In this document: piece after piece, positions 7,343-10,058 of the stretch
Numbering within the stretch: position 1 is the first letter of the stretch
How the letters are laid out: each line of letters opens with the position of its first letter
Source of the DNA: Thermoprotei archaeon
GTDB taxonomy: Archaea; Thermoproteota; Methanomethylicia; Nezhaarchaeales; WYZ-LMO8
Direction: 5' to 3'
Length of the DNA stretch: 10,058 nt
Assembly (NCBI GenBank): GCA_003650865.1
Contig: QMSN01000024.1
Location: 1 to 10,058, forward strand
Made by a program: the position numbers and the translations under genes
Notes under the pieces: model-generated
What the model saw: only the letters and a program-made list of their open reading frames with translations
What the model was told of the DNA's origin: nothing
Database searches by the model: none

Positions 7343-7861
7343 CTTCTTGAGGTTTTTGATCTTCTTGAGGGCTGATCTAAACGCCTTGACAACGGTGGTC
7401 GCCGAGGTTAAAACTTCACTAGACATCTCGAGGCCTACGTCTATCGCTTTTGGCTGAACCCCTAAGAGTATGACCTTGGAGCCTATGGTCTCCTTTATGT
7501 ACTTGGCTAGCATGGTGAGCGAGGGCTTATGAGATGACACGGTGAATTCATCGAATTTGGGATCGAAGGAGACTATGACGTCTCCAGGGGCTCCGCCGAA
7601 GTCAACAGCGTCAACTATTACGACGTGGCTTGGCTTAAGCCTCCTAATGACCCCTGTGTAGTTCTCAGGGACGGTTCCGCAGTTAAGCACCTTAACTATT
7701 TTTAGCTTCTCAACTACTCTAAGCCTCCGAGCGATGAGAGGGCCGAAGCCATCGTCTCCTCTCATCTCGTTCCCGATGCACATGATCACGACGAACGGCT
7801 CATCGACCTTAGCTATCTCCTTAGCAAGTTCCTCAGCTATCTTCCTCCACACGTTCCTCAA
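7313..7861 (-). CDS. HycI-like [NiFe]-hydrogenase maturation protease
   Basis: A 182-residue M52-family endopeptidase, which trims the C-terminus of a [NiFe]-hydrogenase large subunit after nickel insertion. It matches the HycI type: GNEMRGDDGFGP (30-41), where D37 aligns with the first metal-binding acid; VIVDAVDFGGAPGD (81-94) with the second (D84 or D87); SSHKPSL (109-115) with H111 as the His ligand; and LGVQPKAIDVG (133-143), matching HycI's GIQP. The N-terminus has about 20 extra residues before the first strand, and the C-terminus a basic tail. The start is TTG at 7861, about 28 bp from the centre of the ATTTAAAT box (7886-7893) on the minus strand and with no Shine-Dalgarno site, suggesting a leaderless transcript. 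No hydrogenase structural genes are in the window, so the partner hydrogenase is encoded elsewhere. Its presence implies hydrogen metabolism in the organism. Confidence 0.92.
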   Translation of the reverse strand: MRNVWRKIAEELAKEIAKVDEPFVVIMCIGNEMRGDDGFGPLIARRLRVVEKLKIVKVLNCGTVPENYTGVIRRLKPSHVVIVDAVDFGGAPGDVIVSFDPKFDEFTVSSHKPSLTMLAKYIKETIGSKVILLGVQPKAIDVGLEMSSEVLTSATTVVKAFRSALKKIKNLKKLSPSERGVK

Positions 7862-7876
7862 ACTTTTAGTTTGATT

Positions 7877-7893
7877 TTAAGCTAAATTTAAAT
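7877..7893. promoter_or_regulatory. Putative bidirectional promoter core between protease and EndA genes
   Basis: The 50-bp gap between the divergent protease and EndA genes holds TTAAGCTAAATTTAAAT, ending in the palindromic box ATTTAAAT (7886-7893). Its centre is about 22 bp before the EndA TTG and about 28 bp from the protease TTG. Both distances are close to the archaeal TATA-to-start spacing, and neither start codon has a clear Shine-Dalgarno site. One symmetrical TATA box could therefore serve both leaderless or near-leaderless genes. This is inferred from spacing only. Confidence 0.55.
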
Positions 7894-7911
7894 AACGTTG
7901 CTCCCCCCTAA

Positions 7912-8460
7912 TTGCTGATAAGCTTGAGCGAAGTGAAACCTCAGCTTAAGGGGTCTCTGCAGGAGAGGTACGTGGTGGTTAGAGGCGAAGATGCAGTTAA
8001 GATTAGGCAGATGGGCTACTACGGCGAGCTTGATGAGCGTGGCAGCGTCCTTCTAGACCCCGTAGAGGCTGCCTACCTCCTCGAGAAAGGAGTTTTGAAG
8101 GTTGAGGTTGACGGAAACCCCCTAGACTTCTCGAGTTTCGTGAGCCACATGTTGAAGAGGGACTCGAAGTTTTGGCTTAAGTTCCTGATATACTCAGACC
8201 TCAAGAGGAGGGGGTATACTGTTAAGCCTGGCTTTTCGGCTGGTGAGGTGGAGTTTAGGCTCTACAGAAGAGGGGCTGAGGCTGGTAGAGAGGGGGCTAA
8301 GTATATAGTGTTCGGGGTCGCTGAAGGCACCCCGATAGACCTGAGAACCCTTATAGACAAGGCGAGAGAGGCCCGCAGTTTGAGGAAGGAGTTGATAACG
8401 GCCATCGTGGACTCTCAAGGGGAGGTCTGCTACTACTCAGTCACGTTATCTGAACTCTAG
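7912..8460 (+). CDS. endA: tRNA-splicing endonuclease subunit lacking catalytic His
   Basis: A 182-residue EndA-family protein, the archaeal tRNA-intron endonuclease that cuts bulge-helix-bulge motifs. The N-terminal domain ends in LLDPVEAAYLLEKGVL (47-62). The nuclease-fold C-terminal domain spans about 88-180 (FWLKFLIYSDLKRRGYTVKPG onwards). Against the Methanocaldococcus EndA sequence as I recall it, catalytic Tyr115 aligns with Y118 (FRLYRRG) and Lys156 with K159 (SLRKEL), but His125 aligns with G128 in REGAKYIV, with spacing preserved (10 and 31 residues). The acidic loop DSQGE (167-171), used in subunit assembly, is kept. I infer the structural subunit of a heterotetrameric enzyme, with a catalytic paralogue elsewhere. 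The TTG at 7912 lacks a Shine-Dalgarno site and fits a leaderless start; TTG 7924 is an alternative. hisS follows directly after the stop, forming a tRNA-function operon. Confidence 0.9.
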   Translation: MLISLSEVKPQLKGSLQERYVVVRGEDAVKIRQMGYYGELDERGSVLLDPVEAAYLLEKGVLKVEVDGNPLDFSSFVSHMLKRDSKFWLKFLIYSDLKRRGYTVKPGFSAGEVEFRLYRRGAEAGREGAKYIVFGVAEGTPIDLRTLIDKAREARSLRKELITAIVDSQGEVCYYSVTLSEL

Positions 8461-9789
8461 GTGGTGGCCTTGAAGTCCAAGCCTCAACTTAAAAGGCCTA
8501 GGGGCACGAGGGACTTTATGCCTTGGGACATGATAAAGAGGAGACATGTTATAGAGACCATAAGGTCAGTCTTTGAGTGTTACGGCTACGATGAAGTCGA
8601 GACCCCTGCCTTCGAGTTCCTCGAGGTCTTAACAGCTAAGTGCGGCTCAGATGTGAAGGAGCAGATATACGCGTTTAAGGATAAAGCTGGAAGAGATCTG
8701 GGGCTTAGGTTTGACCTGACAGTCCCACTGGCTAGGATAGTTGCGAGCAACCCGAATCTACCTAAGCCGTTTAAGAGGTACTGCATATCGAGAGTTTGGA
8801 GGTATGAGGAGCCTCAGAGCGGTAGATTTAGGGAATTCTGGCAGGCTGACGTGGACATAGTCGGAAGCTCCAAGATGGATGCCGACGCTGAGGTCATAGC
8901 GGTGGCCATAACTTGCCTCAAGAAGCTCGGCATGAAGGGCTTCAAGGTGAGGCTTAACAACAGGAAGATCCTTGAGTCTATAGCTAAGTGCGTTGGCGTT
9001 GAGAAGGGCAAGGAGCTAGACGTGTTTAGGGCTATAGACAAGCTCGACAAGATAGGTGTTGAAGGGGTTAAGGGGGAGCTGGCTAAGCTGGGTTTAGCTA
9101 ATAGCCAGATCGACCAGATAACGTCTTACATCTCGAGTAGTGGCGGCATCGAAGAAATTCGAAATGCTGTGAGCAACGTCTTAGACGGGCAAGGTGAAGA
9201 GGGGCTTAGAGAGCTAGCTGAGATAGTTAGCAACTTAGAGGTTTACGGGTACTCGAACTTCGTCACCGTGGACTTAAGCTTGGCTAGAGGCTTAGACTAC
9301 TACACGGGCCCTATATTTGAGATCTCGGCTGAGACCACTGTGAACGTGGGTAGCGTGGCTGGCGGAGGGAGATACGACAACTTGATAGAGCTTCTAGGAG
9401 GTCCACCTACACCAGCTACAGGCGTATCTCTCGGTGTGGATAGGATAGTTGAGGTTCTTGATGAGGCGTCTATGCTGCCCTCGCGCTCCACGTTGACTCA
9501 AGTCTTTGTGGCCTGCGTGAACCCTAAGGTCAAGCCTGAGGCATTGAAGCTCGCTGAGTCCCTCAGGCTTAAAGGCTTCAAGGTTGAAGTGGACCTCATG
9601 GAGAGGAAGCTAGAACGCCAATTGAAGTACGCAGATGCTAAGGGAATACCCTACGTGGTGGTTCTAGGCCCTAAGGAGCTTGAAGAGGGTGTGTGCAGGG
9701 TAAGAGACATGGCTAGCCGAGTTGAGCGTGAAGTGAGGCTTGAAGAGCTACCTGAGCTTCTTAAGCTAATCGGTACTTCAAAGCCTTAA
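8461..9789 (+). CDS. hisS: Histidyl-tRNA synthetase
   Basis: A class II aminoacyl-tRNA synthetase charging tRNA-His, about 442 residues, of normal length. The motifs occur in order: RGTRDF (14-19), motif 1 around residues 37-52, motif 2 RVWRYEEPQSGRFREF (111-126) followed by WQADVDIVG, the HisRS-specific LARGLDYYTG (274-283), GGGRYDNL (301-308) and motif 3 GVSLGVDRI (321-329). A C-terminal anticodon-binding domain follows (about 335-435). The start is uncertain within three codons: GTG 8461 abuts the EndA TAG with no gap, GTG 8464 is next, and TTG 8470 has AGGTG (8459-8463) 6 nt upstream. All give essentially the same protein. Coupling to endA suggests the two are co-transcribed from the promoter at 7877-7893. 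The stop is TAA at 9787-9789. Confidence 0.96.
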   Translation: MVALKSKPQLKRPRGTRDFMPWDMIKRRHVIETIRSVFECYGYDEVETPAFEFLEVLTAKCGSDVKEQIYAFKDKAGRDLGLRFDLTVPLARIVASNPNLPKPFKRYCISRVWRYEEPQSGRFREFWQADVDIVGSSKMDADAEVIAVAITCLKKLGMKGFKVRLNNRKILESIAKCVGVEKGKELDVFRAIDKLDKIGVEGVKGELAKLGLANSQIDQITSYISSSGGIEEIRNAVSNVLDGQGEEGLRELAEIVSNLEVYGYSNFVTVDLSLARGLDYYTGPIFEISAETTVNVGSVAGGGRYDNLIELLGGPPTPATGVSLGVDRIVEVLDEASMLPSRSTLTQVFVACVNPKVKPEALKLAESLRLKGFKVEVDLMERKLERQLKYADAKGIPYVVVLGPKELEEGVCRVRDMASRVEREVRLEELPELLKLIGTSKP

Positions 9790-9869
9790 GCGCAACCTCG
9801 AGTATTACATTTAGGTGAGCTAGTGGTTTAAACGTGAGGGTTATGGCTTAAGCTCCTACGCCTTAAGCG
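9783..9869. repeat. Pair of 10-bp direct repeats flanking the hisS 3' intergenic region
   Basis: GCCTTAAGCG occurs at 9783-9792, across the hisS stop codon, and again at 9860-9869. The related 8-bp palindrome GCTTAAGC lies between them at 9846-9853. The shared CTTAAG core is also common in coding sequence here (Leu-Lys codons), so this may be chance. A role as a regulatory site for the downstream gene is only a possibility. Confidence 0.3.
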
Positions 9870-9873
9870 TTTA

Positions 9874-9907
9874 TAGAGGTGACATAAAAGCCGTTTTTAA
9901 ACCTCTA
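9874..9907. repeat. 7-bp inverted repeat bracketing a TATA box
   Basis: TAGAGGT at 9874-9880 is the exact reverse complement of ACCTCTA at 9901-9907, with a 20-bp spacer that contains most of the TTTTTAAA box at 9894-9901. The arms flank the core promoter of the last gene. This could be an operator-like site, but seven-base arms are short and chance is possible. Confidence 0.35.
9894..9901 (+). promoter_or_regulatory. Putative TATA box of the last gene
   Basis: TTTTTAAA centred at 9897.5 is about 26 bp before the TTG at 9924, the spacing expected between an archaeal TATA box and the transcription start. Transcription would begin at or next to the start codon, giving a leaderless mRNA. The rest of the 134-bp gap (9790-9923) holds a second AT palindrome, GTTTAAAC (9826-9833), and no tRNA or evident structured RNA. 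Confidence 0.5.
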
Positions 9908-9923
9908 ATGTAGCCTACCAGCA

Positions 9924-10058
9924 TTGGGTGCTAGCTTGCTCGGCAGGTTGAAGATAGTAGTGGAGAGGTGGATTGAGGAGGCCAAGCTCAGCCACCTCAG
10001 GGGTAAGCTGGAGCTCTCAAAGGTTCTGCTCTACGTCTTGGCGTCCAATATACTCAGC
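9924..10058 (+). CDS. Unrecognised protein, N-terminal fragment (3'-partial)
   Basis: An open frame entering the right edge, 45 codons from TTG 9924 without a stop; an in-frame TAA at 9906-9908 bounds it upstream. The translation begins MGASLLGRLKIVVERWIEEA and continues with a Lys/Arg-rich amphipathic stretch, ending in a hydrophobic run (VLLYVLASNILS, residues 34-45) that could be the first transmembrane helix. I do not recognise the family. TTG 9924 is chosen because it lies 26 bp after a good TATA box, consistent with a leaderless start; TTG 9936 in the same frame is the alternative. Support is the clean frame to the edge, strand agreement with hisS and the promoter placement. It could still be a spurious frame. 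Confidence 0.6.
   Translation, partial: MGASLLGRLKIVVERWIEEAKLSHLRGKLELSKVLLYVLASNILS

Noticed and set aside
8350..8391. EndA as an intact homomeric catalytic enzyme
   Set aside because: Lys159 and Tyr118 are present, but the catalytic His position is Gly128, so full activity alone is doubtful.
9790..9923. tRNA, C/D box sRNA or CRISPR in the largest intergenic gap
   Set aside because: No cloverleaf, no C/D box pairs and no regularly spaced repeats are visible; the short repeats are promoter-scale.

Overview
The window looks like a chromosomal stretch from a hyperthermophilic or thermophilic archaeon, most likely TACK/Thermoproteota-like. Archaeal-type TruD, a nicotinate phosphoribosyltransferase with a C-terminal zinc ribbon, split aconitase-X-type phosphomevalonate dehydratase, an EndA tRNA-splicing endonuclease subunit and an archaeal-style HisRS point this way. 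So do frequent AGG/AGA arginine codons, many TTG starts and TATA boxes placed for short-leader or leaderless transcripts. No mobile elements, CRISPR array, tRNA or rRNA were seen. The exact phylum cannot be fixed from the sequence alone.

Layout. (1) Positions 1-3157, plus strand: truD (tRNA pseudouridine-13 synthase, 5' end outside the window), tmk (dTMP kinase) and an HD-domain phosphohydrolase related to SAMHD1/dGTPases. They are tightly packed, and tmk and the HD gene overlap by 14 bp. (2) Positions 3149-6026, minus strand: a three-gene operon read right to left, UbiD-family decarboxylase, then AcnX large subunit, then AcnX small subunit, with overlaps of 3 and 28 bp. This is the signature of the archaeal modified mevalonate pathway (phosphomevalonate dehydratase plus anhydromevalonate phosphate decarboxylase), which supplies isoprenoids for membrane lipids. 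(3) Positions 6158-7342, plus strand: nicotinate phosphoribosyltransferase (NAD salvage), divergent from the isoprenoid operon. (4) Positions 7313-7861, minus strand: a HycI-like [NiFe]-hydrogenase maturation protease. Its 3' end overlaps the NAPRTase gene by 30 bp. (5) Positions 7912-9789, plus strand: an EndA-family protein that has lost the catalytic histidine, abutting hisS (histidyl-tRNA synthetase). (6) Positions 9790-9923: an intergenic region with short repeats and a good TATA box. (7) Position 9924 onward: the first 45 codons of an unrecognised gene that runs off the window.

Most of the content is housekeeping metabolism, and I see no convincing undescribed system. The points worth a second look are the Walker A lysine replaced by serine in the dTMP kinase, the EndA lacking its catalytic His (implying an unseen catalytic partner), and the pairing of dTMP kinase with an HD dNTPase-like enzyme. 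Others are a 17-bp AT-rich element repeated with one mismatch in both divergent intergenic regions, and an inverted repeat bracketing the TATA box of the last gene.
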